The position numbers were made by a program, and so were the translations under genes. Source: an uncultured Enterocloster sp. (lineage in GTDB: Bacteria > Bacillota > Clostridia > Lachnospirales > Lachnospiraceae). Taken from it: a stretch of 46,501 nt of DNA. Below are positions 1 to 7,956 of the stretch, piece after piece. The DNA is taken from contig CALWQV010000011.1 of assembly GCA_944383785.1 (NCBI GenBank), forward strand, positions 1 through 46,501. The letters run 5' to 3'. Position 1 is the stretch's first letter. Every line of letters begins with the position of its first letter. The notes below the pieces were generated by a model. It was given only the letters and a program-made list of their open reading frames with translations. It was not told where the DNA came from and searched no databases.

Positions 1-744
1 CGTTCCGTGAACCACCAGGTCACCGTCCGCCCGAAGGAAACGCTTAATGGCCTCTGCCCCTCTTAAATGGGCGTGTACAGGAGTCGCGTAGTTGTGGGCC
101 TCGTCGATGGCCGCCTCGATCTCCTCCACCGTAAAGTCACATGCCTGGGAGTTTCTGCCGATCATGCGGATTGGCGGGCTCAGCTGAAGCTTTACATGGT
201 CCACGCTGTGAGCCATCAGATCACGAATGGCTTTGCGCATACCGTAGGGGCCATAAGGCTCCATGGAAAATCCTACAAAGTGGGCCTTGTTGGTAGTCAG
301 CTGCTTGCCGGCGATAAATAGATCGGGCCCATCAATATAGCCTTTATTGATGGCTTCCTTTAAGGCACACTCAATCCAGCTGTTGCCGCCGCCATCGATG
401 ACTGTCGTAAAGCCCGCGTCCAACATTCTGCGGCAGTTATAGGCTCCCAGATAAGCCACCGCCGCCTGAGCCGTATCAAGACGTTCGCCGCCAGGAGAGG
501 TGGTGGACAGAGACTCTTCCTTATCCGTTACCTCTTCCAGAAGCATATGCATATGGCAGTCAATAAAGCCGGGCGTCAAAGTATAACCTTTCAGGTCGAT
601 GATTTTCCCATTTTCTGTCTCCTGGCTTCCTTCCGGGAAAATATCCGCGATCTTCCCGTTCTCAATCACCATAGTCTGGTTTTCCAGTAATCCATCCGAT
701 ACGCCGTCAAATATGTTCACATTCTTTAAAATCAGCCGCTTCAT
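1..744 (-). CDS. Amidohydrolase family protein (C-terminus beyond window)
   Basis: The first 248 residues of a metal-dependent amidohydrolase; the frame is still open at base 1, so the C-terminal part is missing. The N-terminus has the beta-sandwich start of the family (KRLILKNVNIFDG), then the metal-binding CHMHM motif at about residues 66-70 after LTPGFID, and a later HAHLRG segment near residue 230 that supplies a further candidate ligand. Such enzymes hydrolyse C-N bonds of cyclic or acyclic amides (the imidazolonepropionase/prolidase-like branch looks closest). The substrate cannot be read from the sequence. The start at 744 has an AGAGGGGAAG ribosome-binding site. It lies 34 bases downstream of the fused transketolase/KdgT ORF and is probably transcribed from the same GntR-type-controlled promoter at 1141-1169. 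Confidence 0.85.
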   Translation of the reverse strand, partial: MKRLILKNVNIFDGVSDGLLENQTMVIENGKIADIFPEGSQETENGKIIDLKGYTLTPGFIDCHMHMLLEEVTDKEESLSTTSPGGERLDTAQAAVAYLGAYNCRRMLDAGFTTVIDGGGNSWIECALKEAINKGYIDGPDLFIAGKQLTTNKAHFVGFSMEPYGPYGMRKAIRDLMAHSVDHVKLQLSPPIRMIGRNSQACDFTVEEIEAAIDEAHNYATPVHAHLRGAEAIKRFLRADGDLVVHGT

Positions 745-778
745 AGATTCGCTTCCCCTCTCTTATACTTTTATATTC

Positions 779-1030
779 TTATTGATTCCCTATTTTTCTC
801 CGAATGCGTTTATCCAAAAAGGCTACAATGAGCGGACACAAAATTGCCGTCACCACGCATGCCGCCGAGCACTGGGCCGTAGCCGCGTTCGCATAAGGAG
901 CAAAACTGGGATCCGCCGCCGACATGGAGCCACCCGGATGTCCCGACTGCACCTTATAAATCATCGTCAGCGCCGTCTTTCTCAGTTCTTTCGCTGTCTC
1001 TTTCAGCTGTTTGATCGTTACTTCTCCCAT
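779..1030 (-). pseudogene. Fused remnant: transketolase N-terminus joined to KdgT C-terminus
   Basis: An open 83-codon frame whose halves belong to unrelated families. Residues 1 to about 40 match the start of clostridial transketolase N-terminal subunits (LKETAKELRKTALTMIYKVQ, then SGHPGG and SAAD). Residues from about 40 to the end match the last segment of a 2-keto-3-deoxygluconate permease (ADPSFAPYANAATAQ, then a hydrophobic helix VVTAILCPLIVAFL and a basic end). The join falls in the shared Ala-Ala-Asp codons at about 911-922, as expected from a deletion between short identical sequences. It keeps a ribosome-binding site (AGGACAGGG) and sits directly behind a good promoter, so it may still be translated, but neither transketolase nor transport activity is plausible. 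A real small membrane protein is a less likely alternative. Confidence 0.7.
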
Positions 1031-1045
1031 TTCCCTGTCCTTTCT

Positions 1046-1066
1046 AACATCCTAACATAGGATGTT
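1046..1066. promoter_or_regulatory. Operator palindrome 1 (21 bp)
   Basis: Two 9-base arms, AACATCCTA and TAGGATGTT, around a 3-base centre. It lies in the leader of the leftward fused ORF, and the 21 bases are the exact reverse complement of those at 1114-1134. The dyad form and the neighbouring FadR/GntR-family gene suggest that regulator as the binder; this is inference. Confidence 0.7.
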
Positions 1067-1113
1067 AATGATGAAAAAAATAATACTACGCGCTTTCTTC
1101 TTCGCTCTTTTTT

Positions 1114-1134
1114 AACATCCTATGTTAGGATGTT
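1114..1134. promoter_or_regulatory. Operator palindrome 2 (21 bp), over the leftward transcription start
   Basis: Same 9-3-9 palindrome as at 1046-1066, in reverse orientation. It abuts the -10 box (1141-1146) of the leftward promoter and covers the expected start point, a position where a bound repressor would block initiation. Confidence 0.75.
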
Positions 1135-1140
1135 GACTGT

Positions 1141-1169
1141 ATTATACATAGTTCACCTGAAAATTTCAA
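1141..1169 (-). promoter_or_regulatory. Sigma-A promoter for the leftward operon
   Basis: Read on the minus strand, TTGAAA (1164-1169) and TATAAT (1141-1146) are separated by exactly 17 bases. It reads into the fused ORF and the amidohydrolase gene. Confidence 0.75.
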
Positions 1170-1233
1170 TAGCAGTTATCTAATTTTTTTCATTTTGTAA
1201 ATCTTATCTAAAATAATATTCCCCTCTTTGTGC

Positions 1234-1254
1234 AACATCCCAAAATCCCATGTT
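1234..1254. promoter_or_regulatory. Degenerate third operator copy (21 bp)
   Basis: Starts AACATCC and ends CATGTT, and is again 21 bases long, so it keeps the outer AACAT/ATGTT half-sites but not the inner symmetry. It lies 30 bases upstream of the -10 element of the regulator gene, which would fit autoregulation. Confidence 0.5.
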
Positions 1255-1280
1255 ATAGACTATCTCTTTCCCAAAAAATC

Positions 1281-1289
1281 TGTTATACT
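1281..1289 (+). promoter_or_regulatory. Extended -10 promoter of the GntR-family gene
   Basis: TGTTATACT has the TGn extension followed by TATACT; no convincing -35 hexamer is present 17 bases upstream. A start near 1296 would give a leader of about 40 bases. Confidence 0.45.
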
Positions 1290-1336
1290 AATATGGAGCA
1301 GATTCGTGAGATACATATATGGGAGGATTTTATAGT

Positions 1337-2062
1337 ATGGAACATAAAAAACGTTTTTTAGCGCCGATCTACAGCACATCGGTTGTCCAGCAGGTAATCG
1401 ACCGCCTCAGCAACGCCATCATCGACGGGGAGCTGAAACCCGGCGATAAGCTTCCTACGGAACCGGAGCTGGCTTCCCTCTTTAAGGTGGGGCGCAATTC
1501 GATCCGGGAGGCGGTGCGGATTTTAGTGGCATACGGGGTTCTGGAAATTCGCCGTCCCGAGGGAACATACGTCTGCACGGATTTTTCCGCCAAGATGATC
1601 AATCCCATGCTTTACCATATTATTTTGCAAAAGGAAAATGCCTACCAGGATCTGGTGGATTTAAGAAAGATGATCGAAAACGGCGTCATGCACATGGTTC
1701 TGGAAAAGAATATAACAGAAGCAGAGCTAAATGGGATTCAGCTCTGCTGCGACAAATTAGTAAATCGATTGAAAAATACGCCCAATGATACACAGGCCAT
1801 ACTGGAGGCGGATATCGCCTTCCACGATGAGATCGCCAAAGCCACCCGCAACTCCTTAATCCCCCTGATTCATTCCGTAGTTGTAGAACTGACCCGGGAC
1901 TCCCGGGCCCAGACCATCCAGGAGGTGATCCGAAAAGGGGACGTCCAGTATCTCATTGACACCCACATCCGCCTGATGGATGTAATCCGCAGCCGCGACT
2001 TTAAAAATCTGGATCAGGCCCTTAACGACAGCTACTTCTTCTGGAAGGACATTTATCAGTAA
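1337..2062 (+). CDS. FadR-subfamily (GntR/FCD) transcriptional regulator
   Basis: A 241-residue repressor or activator of the GntR superfamily. The N-terminal winged helix spans about residues 15-75 (AIIDGELKPGDKLPTEPELA, then GRNSIREAVRILVAYGVLEI and the wing RRPEGTYV). An all-helical FCD ligand domain follows to the end, with acidic and histidine positions (ADIAFHDEIA, DTHIRLMD) of the type that bind a metal or small acid in this subfamily. The start is placed at 1337, not the in-frame ATG at 1319, because the ribosome-binding site GGGAGGA lies just after the earlier ATG. FCD regulators commonly sense sugar acids or other carboxylates, which agrees with the KdgT relic in the adjacent operon. 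The gene converges on the transporter operon with only four bases between stops and no clear terminator. Confidence 0.9.
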   Translation: MEHKKRFLAPIYSTSVVQQVIDRLSNAIIDGELKPGDKLPTEPELASLFKVGRNSIREAVRILVAYGVLEIRRPEGTYVCTDFSAKMINPMLYHIILQKENAYQDLVDLRKMIENGVMHMVLEKNITEAELNGIQLCCDKLVNRLKNTPNDTQAILEADIAFHDEIAKATRNSLIPLIHSVVVELTRDSRAQTIQEVIRKGDVQYLIDTHIRLMDVIRSRDFKNLDQALNDSYFFWKDIYQ

Positions 2063-2066
2063 ACCG

Positions 2067-2948
2067 TTACCCCTTCTCCTCCATCATCCCCTTCGGGTCC
2101 ACCGCGTCCCGCAGGGCATCCCCGGCAAAATTGATGGCCACAACCAAAATCACGATGAGAAGCCCCGGCGGAATCCACAGCCAGGGCTGGGAGGTCAGGA
2201 CCGTCAAGGACTGGGCGCTGTTTAACATATTTCCCAGGCTGGCGGCCGGTGGCTGAACCCCCATGCCCAGAAAGCTTAAGGCCGCCTCATCCAGCATGGA
2301 GAGCGCCATCACCGAGGTGGCGTATACCAGGATAGGCGCTATGGTGTTTGGAAGGATCTCAGAGAACAGAATATGCCCCAGAGGCATCCCGGCCACAATA
2401 TTGCTCTTGACGAAATTCGTCTCCCGAAGGCTTAAGACATTTCCCCGCACCAGCCGGGCGATGCCCGGCCAGTCCACAAAGCCCAGAATCAGGATAATGC
2501 TCCAAAGCCCCGGCTCGAAGATGGCTGCCGCCACCAGCACCAGAAGGATATAGGGAAATGACATCACCATATCCGTAAACCGCATGATCACCATATCTAG
2601 CCAGCCGCCAAAATACCCGGCCATCAGTCCCAGCACCACGCCCACGGCGGTGGAAATGGCCGTAGCCAGAATCCCCACCAGCAAGGACACGCGGGTGGCG
2701 TAAAGGAGCCGGCTGAGCATATCTCTTCCGATCTGGTCCGTCCCCAGCCAGAAGTCCAGGCTGGGCGGGGCGGCAAAGGGCCCTACAATCGCTTCCGGAT
2801 CGTGAGGGGCGATCAGAGGGGCCAAAAGGGCCGCCAGGCCGATTACTGCCGCCACAAAAAGCCCAGCCATACCCAGCCGGTGGCGCTTAAAGCGCCGCCA
2901 GATAGTCTCGCGATAGCTTTCATTTGTAATATCGTTCTGTTTTTTCAT
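2067..2948 (-). CDS. Peptide ABC transporter permease, DppC/OppC type
   Basis: A 293-residue inner-membrane permease and last gene of the five-gene peptide-uptake operon. A cytoplasmic N-terminus (WRRFKRHRLGMAGL) leads into the first membrane helix, followed by the typical periplasmic segment ending GTDQIGRDMLSRLLYATRVS, which is characteristic of OppC/DppC. Four or five further helices follow. The EAA-like coupling loop that contacts the ATPases is at about residues 165-205 (LRETNFVKSNIVAGMPLGHI then LPNTIAPI). It lies 12 bases after the OppB-like gene and its stop is four bases from the convergent regulator gene. Peptides are the usual substrates, but nickel or other solutes are possible within this family. 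Confidence 0.93.
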   Translation of the reverse strand: MKKQNDITNESYRETIWRRFKRHRLGMAGLFVAAVIGLAALLAPLIAPHDPEAIVGPFAAPPSLDFWLGTDQIGRDMLSRLLYATRVSLLVGILATAISTAVGVVLGLMAGYFGGWLDMVIMRFTDMVMSFPYILLVLVAAAIFEPGLWSIILILGFVDWPGIARLVRGNVLSLRETNFVKSNIVAGMPLGHILFSEILPNTIAPILVYATSVMALSMLDEAALSFLGMGVQPPAASLGNMLNSAQSLTVLTSQPWLWIPPGLLIVILVVAINFAGDALRDAVDPKGMMEEKG

Positions 2949-2960
2949 AAATGGCTCCTA

Positions 2961-3905
2961 TTAATACTGTATGGTGGGGTTCACCACCGCGTACAGGATA
3001 TCCGTAATCAAATTCCCGATCAGCACCACCACGGCGGACAAAAGGCAGACGCCCATAATCACCGGATAATCCCGACTCATAATGGCGCTCATGGTCATAA
3101 GCCCCAGCCCTGGCCAGGAAAACAGCTGCTCCACAATCACCGCCCCGCCAAAAAGCAGCGGAATCTGCATACCGATCACCGTTACAATGGGCACCAGGGC
3201 GTTTCGCAGGGCATGCTCCCCGATGACCCTTTTTCGGCCAATTCCCTTGGCCCTGGCGGTGCGCAGGTAGTCTTGCTGAAGAATCTCCAGCACCGCGCTT
3301 CGGATATAGCGGATATTAGTTCCCGCCATGGACACCGCCAGCACGATCACCGGCATCACCATGTGGATGGCCACATCTGCCGCCCCTCCTTCTGTTCCCA
3401 GGGTAGTCATGCCGCCGGAGGGAAGAACCCCCAGCTTTACCGTAAACAGATAGACCAGAAGCAGAGAGAGGAAAAAGCTGGGAATACTGCTGCCCAAAAA
3501 GGACAGGGTCACCACCGCGTAATCTCCCTTGGAATATTGATGAATGGCGCTGAAAATGCCCGCCGGTATGGCAATCAAGAGGCTTACCAGCAGAGAAACG
3601 CCCATTAATAGCAGGGTGGGTCCCAGATGCTCCCCGATCATAGCGCTGACCGGCTGGTAGCTTTTAATGGAAAAGCCCATATTTCCCTGAAGTAGGTTTC
3701 CTACCCACATCAAATACTGCACATAAAAGGGCTGGTCTAACCCTAAGGCCGCCTCCCTTACCGCGATGGCCTCCTGGGACACTCTGGGGCCGGCCATCAT
3801 CTCCAGGGGATTTCCCGCCAGGCACATAATGGCATAGTCGATGATGGTGATGCCGATCAGCGTCGGAATGGCGATTAAAAGCCGTTTCAAAATGTATTTT
3901 CCCAT
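2961..3905 (-). CDS. Peptide ABC transporter permease, DppB/OppB type
   Basis: A 314-residue membrane permease forming the transport channel with the DppC/OppC-type partner. The first helix is immediate (YILKRLLIAIPTLIGITIID), the extracytoplasmic segment carries the family motif around LGLDQPFYVQYLMWVGNLLQ and GNMGFSIK, and the EAA coupling loop is at about residues 215-245 (DYLRTARAKGIGRKRVIGEH, then LRNALVPIVTV). The length is usual for OppB. It starts seven bases after the stop of the OppF-like ATPase gene, with an AGGAG site inside the end of that gene, so the two are likely translated together. Confidence 0.93.
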   Translation of the reverse strand: MGKYILKRLLIAIPTLIGITIIDYAIMCLAGNPLEMMAGPRVSQEAIAVREAALGLDQPFYVQYLMWVGNLLQGNMGFSIKSYQPVSAMIGEHLGPTLLLMGVSLLVSLLIAIPAGIFSAIHQYSKGDYAVVTLSFLGSSIPSFFLSLLLVYLFTVKLGVLPSGGMTTLGTEGGAADVAIHMVMPVIVLAVSMAGTNIRYIRSAVLEILQQDYLRTARAKGIGRKRVIGEHALRNALVPIVTVIGMQIPLLFGGAVIVEQLFSWPGLGLMTMSAIMSRDYPVIMGVCLLSAVVVLIGNLITDILYAVVNPTIQY

Positions 3906-3912
3906 AAACGTC

Positions 3913-4926
3913 TCACTCCTTTCCCAGGGACTTTGCCATCACCGGGCAGGCGGCCAGATGCTCTCCCTCTTCCTTAAGAGGCAGCAGGCCGGGTGCTTCC
4001 CCGGCGCACTCCGGCTGACGGTAGGGGCACCTGGGATGGAAGGGGCAGCCCGAGGGCGGATTTAAGTTGGAGGCTACCTCCCCCTCCAGAATCTCCCCTT
4101 CGCTCCGCCTCCTTGGATCCGTAGAGGGAATCGCCCGAAACAGGGCCCTGGTGTAGGGATGGACTGGAGCCTCGAAAATACGCCGGGCCGGAGCCATTTC
4201 CACAATCCTTCCCAGATACATGACCGCAATCCGATCGCTGACATAATTCACCGCTCCCAGGCCGTGGCCGATAAAAATGCAGGTAAGATCCAGTTCCCTC
4301 TGCAGATCCCGCAAAAGATTTAATATCTGAGCCTGGATGGATACATCCAGGGCGCTGACCGGCTCATCGCAGACCAAAAGCCTGGGATTTAGGGACAATG
4401 CCCTGGCAATACAGATTCTCTGTCTCTGTCCGCCGGAAAATTCATGAGGATAGCGGCCTAGGGCGTTTAAGGGCAGGCCCACCATATCCAAAAGCTCCTT
4501 AAGCCTCCCCTCCAGCCGCTCCGCCGGCACAATTTTGTGGTAGCGCATAGGCTCAGCCAGAATTTCATGCACATGCTTCCTAGGGTTTAAGGAGGAAAAT
4601 GAATCCTGAAACACCATCTGAAGCTCGGTCCGCACCGGAGCCATGTCCTTTGGCCGCATCGTGCCAAGGTCCATTCCCTTATAAAAAATTTTCCCGGCCG
4701 TCGGCCGTTCCAGTCCCACGATCTGGCGGCCGAGAGTGGATTTTCCACAGCCCGACTCTCCCACCAGCCCCAGGGTTTCACCTGCGTTTAAAGAAAAGCT
4801 GACACCGTTTACCGCCTTCACATCGCCGATCTTGTGGGTGATGATTCCGCCCTTCACCGAATAATATTTCTTTAAATCCTCCACCCGCAGAATCGGGTCT
4901 TTTTCATTTTCCACTTTTTTCTCCAT
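3913..4926 (-). CDS. Peptide ABC transporter ATPase, OppF/DppF type
   Basis: A 337-residue cytoplasmic ATPase of the peptide importer. It shows Walker A GESGCGKST, the ABC signature FSGGQRQR, Walker B LLVCDEP followed by the D-loop SALD, and the switch His in FIGHGLGAVNYVSDR. The C-terminal OppD/F extension has the cysteine cluster CPFHPRCPYRQPEC. The start is set at 4926 because TGATG joins the upstream stop to this ATG and AAGGAGG lies just before it; an in-frame ATG at 4950 has no such site. The switch segment reads GHGLGA where most relatives have SHDL: His is kept but the following Asp is Gly, which may be a real variation. The other motifs are intact. Confidence 0.92.
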   Translation of the reverse strand: MEKKVENEKDPILRVEDLKKYYSVKGGIITHKIGDVKAVNGVSFSLNAGETLGLVGESGCGKSTLGRQIVGLERPTAGKIFYKGMDLGTMRPKDMAPVRTELQMVFQDSFSSLNPRKHVHEILAEPMRYHKIVPAERLEGRLKELLDMVGLPLNALGRYPHEFSGGQRQRICIARALSLNPRLLVCDEPVSALDVSIQAQILNLLRDLQRELDLTCIFIGHGLGAVNYVSDRIAVMYLGRIVEMAPARRIFEAPVHPYTRALFRAIPSTDPRRRSEGEILEGEVASNLNPPSGCPFHPRCPYRQPECAGEAPGLLPLKEEGEHLAACPVMAKSLGKE

Positions 4927-5939
4927 CAAAGGGCCTCCTTTTTCCAGCACCGGACCATGTGGCCGGGGCCCGTGAACGTTTCCGCCTGGGGCTTTTCGCA
5001 GGCTTCTTCCCGATATGGACAGCGATCCGCGAAGCGGCAGCCCTTTATTCGGTCATAATGCTCCGGCACTGTGCCCCGGATGGACTCTAGACGCCCGGGA
5101 AGGTTGGCCGCCGATACCATTTCCCTGCCCTTGCCCGTCAAATCGCCGATTCCCGGCACCGGCGGCACAGAGCGCAGCAGCGCCTGGGTATAGGGGTGGG
5201 CGGGATGGTCAAACAACTCCAGCACCGGAGCCGACTCGATCATCTGCCCCGCGTACATCACCAGCACTCGGTCCGCCATCTGGGCCACCAAGCCGATGTC
5301 GTGGGTGATCAGGATCACCGCCATGTGAAACTCCTTCTGCAGCTGCCGTATGAGCCGCATAATCTGAGCCTGAATGGTCACATCCAGGGCCGTGGTAGGC
5401 TCGTCGGCAATCAAAAGTCTGGGATTGCAGGCCAGGGCAATGGCGATCATCACCCGCTGGCGCTGTCCCCCGGAAAGCAGGTGGGGATATTTTTTCATAA
5501 CCGCCTCCGGGTCCGGCATCCCCACCTTTTCCAAGAGAGAAATGGCTCTCTCCCAGGCAGCCTTCCGGTCAAGGCCCATATGAATCCGGATGCTCTCCGT
5601 GATCTGCCGCCCGATGGTAAACACGGGATTTAAGGAGGTTAAAGGATCCTGGAACACCATAGAGATCCGGTCCCCGCGAATCTGATCCAGTTCCTCCTCC
5701 TTCAGCTTCAGAAGATCCCGCCCCTCAAACAGGGCCTGTCCTCCTGCCACACGGCCGCCTTTTCCCAAAAGCCCCATAAGGGACAGGGAGGTGACGCTTT
5801 TTCCGCAGCCGGACTCTCCCACCAGACAGACGATCTCCCCGGAATCCACTGTAAAGGATACATTGTCCACACTGACCGTCTCACCCATATCCCCTGAAAA
5901 TACGGTCCTCAAATCTTTCACTTCCAATAAATGGGCCAT
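4926..5939 (-). CDS. Peptide ABC transporter ATPase, OppD/DppD type
   Basis: A 337-residue ATPase that pairs with the OppF-like subunit. It contains Walker A GESGCGKSVTS, signature LSGGQRQRVMIA, Walker B LLIADEPTTALD and the switch ITHDIGLVAQMADR. The C-terminal oligopeptide-transporter extension ends with the cysteine group GCRFADRCPYREEACEKP. The stop overlaps the next start by one base (TGATG). Upstream lies a 242-base gap with several stem-loops that separates it from the binding-protein gene. Confidence 0.93.
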   Translation of the reverse strand: MAHLLEVKDLRTVFSGDMGETVSVDNVSFTVDSGEIVCLVGESGCGKSVTSLSLMGLLGKGGRVAGGQALFEGRDLLKLKEEELDQIRGDRISMVFQDPLTSLNPVFTIGRQITESIRIHMGLDRKAAWERAISLLEKVGMPDPEAVMKKYPHLLSGGQRQRVMIAIALACNPRLLIADEPTTALDVTIQAQIMRLIRQLQKEFHMAVILITHDIGLVAQMADRVLVMYAGQMIESAPVLELFDHPAHPYTQALLRSVPPVPGIGDLTGKGREMVSAANLPGRLESIRGTVPEHYDRIKGCRFADRCPYREEACEKPQAETFTGPGHMVRCWKKEAL

Positions 5940-6044
5940 AGTCCTTCCTTCCCGACCACCTGCAAAAAGGCCCTTCCAGATGAATCTGGCGAGCCTTTTC
6001 CACAGGAATCATCCTGAAATATGCATAAATCCCGGACGGCTCAT

Positions 6045-6156
6045 CTTCTTGCCCGGCCAAGGCCGGACAAGAAGCATCGGATGTCCATCCGATGTGAAAA
6101 TGGGGGCAAAATCATGCTTATAAGCAAGCTTAACGTCTGTTTTTGCCCCCATTTTC
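6045..6156. repeat. Group of three stem-loops between binding-protein and ATPase genes
   Basis: Three adjacent dyads. The first has 14-base arms (6045-6058 and 6061-6074) with one mismatch and a two-base loop. The second has 9-base perfect arms CATCGGATG and CATCCGATG (6075-6083 and 6086-6094). The third has 16-base perfect arms (6096-6111 and 6141-6156) built round GGGGGC/GCCCCC, with a smaller palindrome TGCTTATAAGCA in its loop. No long U-run follows on either strand, so a simple terminator is not the best reading. Structures at this place in peptide-transporter operons can protect the upstream binding-protein mRNA or reduce read-through; that role is inferred. Confidence 0.75.
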
Positions 6157-6181
6157 CCGCCGTCCTGAACTATTACACGTA

Positions 6182-7852
6182 TTACTGTACGTCCCACTGC
6201 TCCACATGGTTGAAAAATCCGTAAACAGTGGGTTCCGCGCCGGTCAGGCGCTCATTCACCGCCGCCAGGGAGCTGATCACATAGGCGGAAAACATGGGAA
6301 CATCCTCCTGAACCTTCCGGTCCACAATGGAGTAGAGCTCCTTTGTCCCCTCCACATCATTGGTAAGAGCCACCTGGGACAGGGCCTCCTCCACCTCGGG
6401 GGAGGTGTAGCCGGTCCAGCTCTCCGGCCCGCCTAAAAGCCAGGCCACATCGGCGTAGGGGTCAACCGGGGCGTAGGTATACTGAACCGCCAAAATATCA
6501 AACTCGCCTTTGGTGGCTACATCCATCAGGGTAGCGAAATCCACCGTCTGAATCTCCACCTTGACGCCTACCGCCTGCCACTGAGCTACCATGATCGTAG
6601 CCGCGTTGATAAACGAGCTGTCTCCTGAATTTACATAAAACTTCAAGGTCTGAGACGAATCCCATCCGGCCTCGGAAAGAAGGGTTTTGGCCTTCTCGGG
6701 ATCATAGGAAACCGGAGTAATGGTATCGTCAAAATAGGGGCTTGCGGAGGAAAGGAAGCCGTCCACCACTTCCCCGTGTCCCTTTAACAGCTGCTCCAAA
6801 ATCTGGTTCCGGTCGATGGCGCAGAGCAATGCCTGGCGCACCTTGGGGTCTGTCACATTCTGGGTACGGATAAAGACGGACTGGTTGGTCACCGGGTCGC
6901 CGTAAACTGCGCGCACGCCCTCTAAGGCCTCCACGCTTTCATAATCCTCTACCGGGAAGGCGCTCATGGTCTGGTGGGTAATATCGATCTCGCCGGCGCT
7001 TAAGCCTGCGTACAGCTGGCTTCCCTCCACGATACGGATGTTCAGCTTATCGATCTTGGGCGCTCCCTTCCAGTAATTTTCATTGGCCGTATAGGAAATA
7101 AAATGGTTCTGGTCATAATCCGTCACCATAAAGGGGCCGCTTACCACATCCGGGTGGGAGAACCACTCATTGGAGGTCAGCTCCTCATCGGAGAATCCCT
7201 CGATCTTGTGCTTGGGCAGGGGCATCAGATACCGGGCATAGGAGTTCTGGAAGGTAGCTAAGGACATAGGCTCCTTTGTGGTAAAGCGCACGGTGGCCTC
7301 GTCCACCTTCACAATGCCATCAATGTGGTCTGCTCCCTGCTCCGTAAAGCCGTCGTCCCCTACACCCTCAAAGGCATAGTACATCATCGCCGTATTTCCA
7401 ATCACCGGGCTGGTAAGCTTTAAGGCAGTGTACAGCACATCGTCCGCCGTCACCGGCTGCCCATCAGACCAGACCGCCTCCGGGTCAATATGCACCAGGA
7501 AGTTCTTCTCATCCTCCGCAGTAATGGAATCCGCCAGCATGCCCTCAAAATTCATATCCGCATCCAGCTCCATCAGAGGCAGGAACATCAGGCCCGTAGC
7601 GTACTTGTTCACCTCGCCGCCGTCCATCAGGAGGGGATTTAAGGTGCCTACCGTATTGGTCACGCCTACATTTACAATCTTCTCACCCGGCTCAGCCTCC
7701 TGGGGAGCAGGCGTATCCACCGCCTCACCCTGAGCCTGGGAACCAGCTGCATCCTGACCGCCGGTTGAACCGCCGCAGGCAGCCAGGGAGAAGGCTGTCA
7801 GGGAGGCAAGGGCAAAGGCTGTCAGCCGTTTGGCAAATCTCTGAATTTTCAT
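6182..7852 (-). CDS. Peptide ABC transporter substrate-binding lipoprotein (family 5)
   Basis: A 556-residue extracellular solute-binding protein of family 5 and first gene of the peptide-transport operon. A lipoprotein signal peptide ends in the lipobox LAAC, with Cys26 as the lipid-modified residue, followed by a flexible Gly/Gln/Ala/Pro linker to about residue 55. The mature part shows the family pattern: NVGVTNTVGTLNPLL at its start, AVWSDGQPVTADDVLYTALK near residues 145-165, and VRQALLCAIDRNQILEQLL in the middle. The start at 7852 is chosen because AAGGAGG lies eight bases before it and the signal peptide begins there; the in-frame ATG at 7915 would lie almost on the transcription start. 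The bound ligand is unknown. Confidence 0.93.
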   Translation of the reverse strand: MKIQRFAKRLTAFALASLTAFSLAACGGSTGGQDAAGSQAQGEAVDTPAPQEAEPGEKIVNVGVTNTVGTLNPLLMDGGEVNKYATGLMFLPLMELDADMNFEGMLADSITAEDEKNFLVHIDPEAVWSDGQPVTADDVLYTALKLTSPVIGNTAMMYYAFEGVGDDGFTEQGADHIDGIVKVDEATVRFTTKEPMSLATFQNSYARYLMPLPKHKIEGFSDEELTSNEWFSHPDVVSGPFMVTDYDQNHFISYTANENYWKGAPKIDKLNIRIVEGSQLYAGLSAGEIDITHQTMSAFPVEDYESVEALEGVRAVYGDPVTNQSVFIRTQNVTDPKVRQALLCAIDRNQILEQLLKGHGEVVDGFLSSASPYFDDTITPVSYDPEKAKTLLSEAGWDSSQTLKFYVNSGDSSFINAATIMVAQWQAVGVKVEIQTVDFATLMDVATKGEFDILAVQYTYAPVDPYADVAWLLGGPESWTGYTSPEVEEALSQVALTNDVEGTKELYSIVDRKVQEDVPMFSAYVISSLAAVNERLTGAEPTVYGFFNHVEQWDVQ

Positions 7853-7920
7853 CGTTTCCTCCTTCATAATCGCGGCAATCCCAGTATTTTCCATCTCACG
7901 TTCCGGACACCGCATTGAAC

Positions 7921-7936
7921 TGTTATATTTATAACA
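7921..7936. promoter_or_regulatory. Palindromic operator candidate over the -10 box
   Basis: TGTTATA and TATAACA flank two bases, a perfect 7-2-7 dyad covering the -10 box of the peptide-transport promoter. Its binder is not known. Confidence 0.55.
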
Positions 7937-7956
7937 TCAGGCCGGAAAAATGTCAA
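7928..7956 (-). promoter_or_regulatory. Promoter of the peptide-transport operon
   Basis: On the minus strand, a consensus TTGACA (7951-7956) and TATAAA (7928-7933) stand 17 bases apart. The -35 box overlaps the stop codon of the upstream cbiL gene, so the promoter is embedded in its end. Confidence 0.8.
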
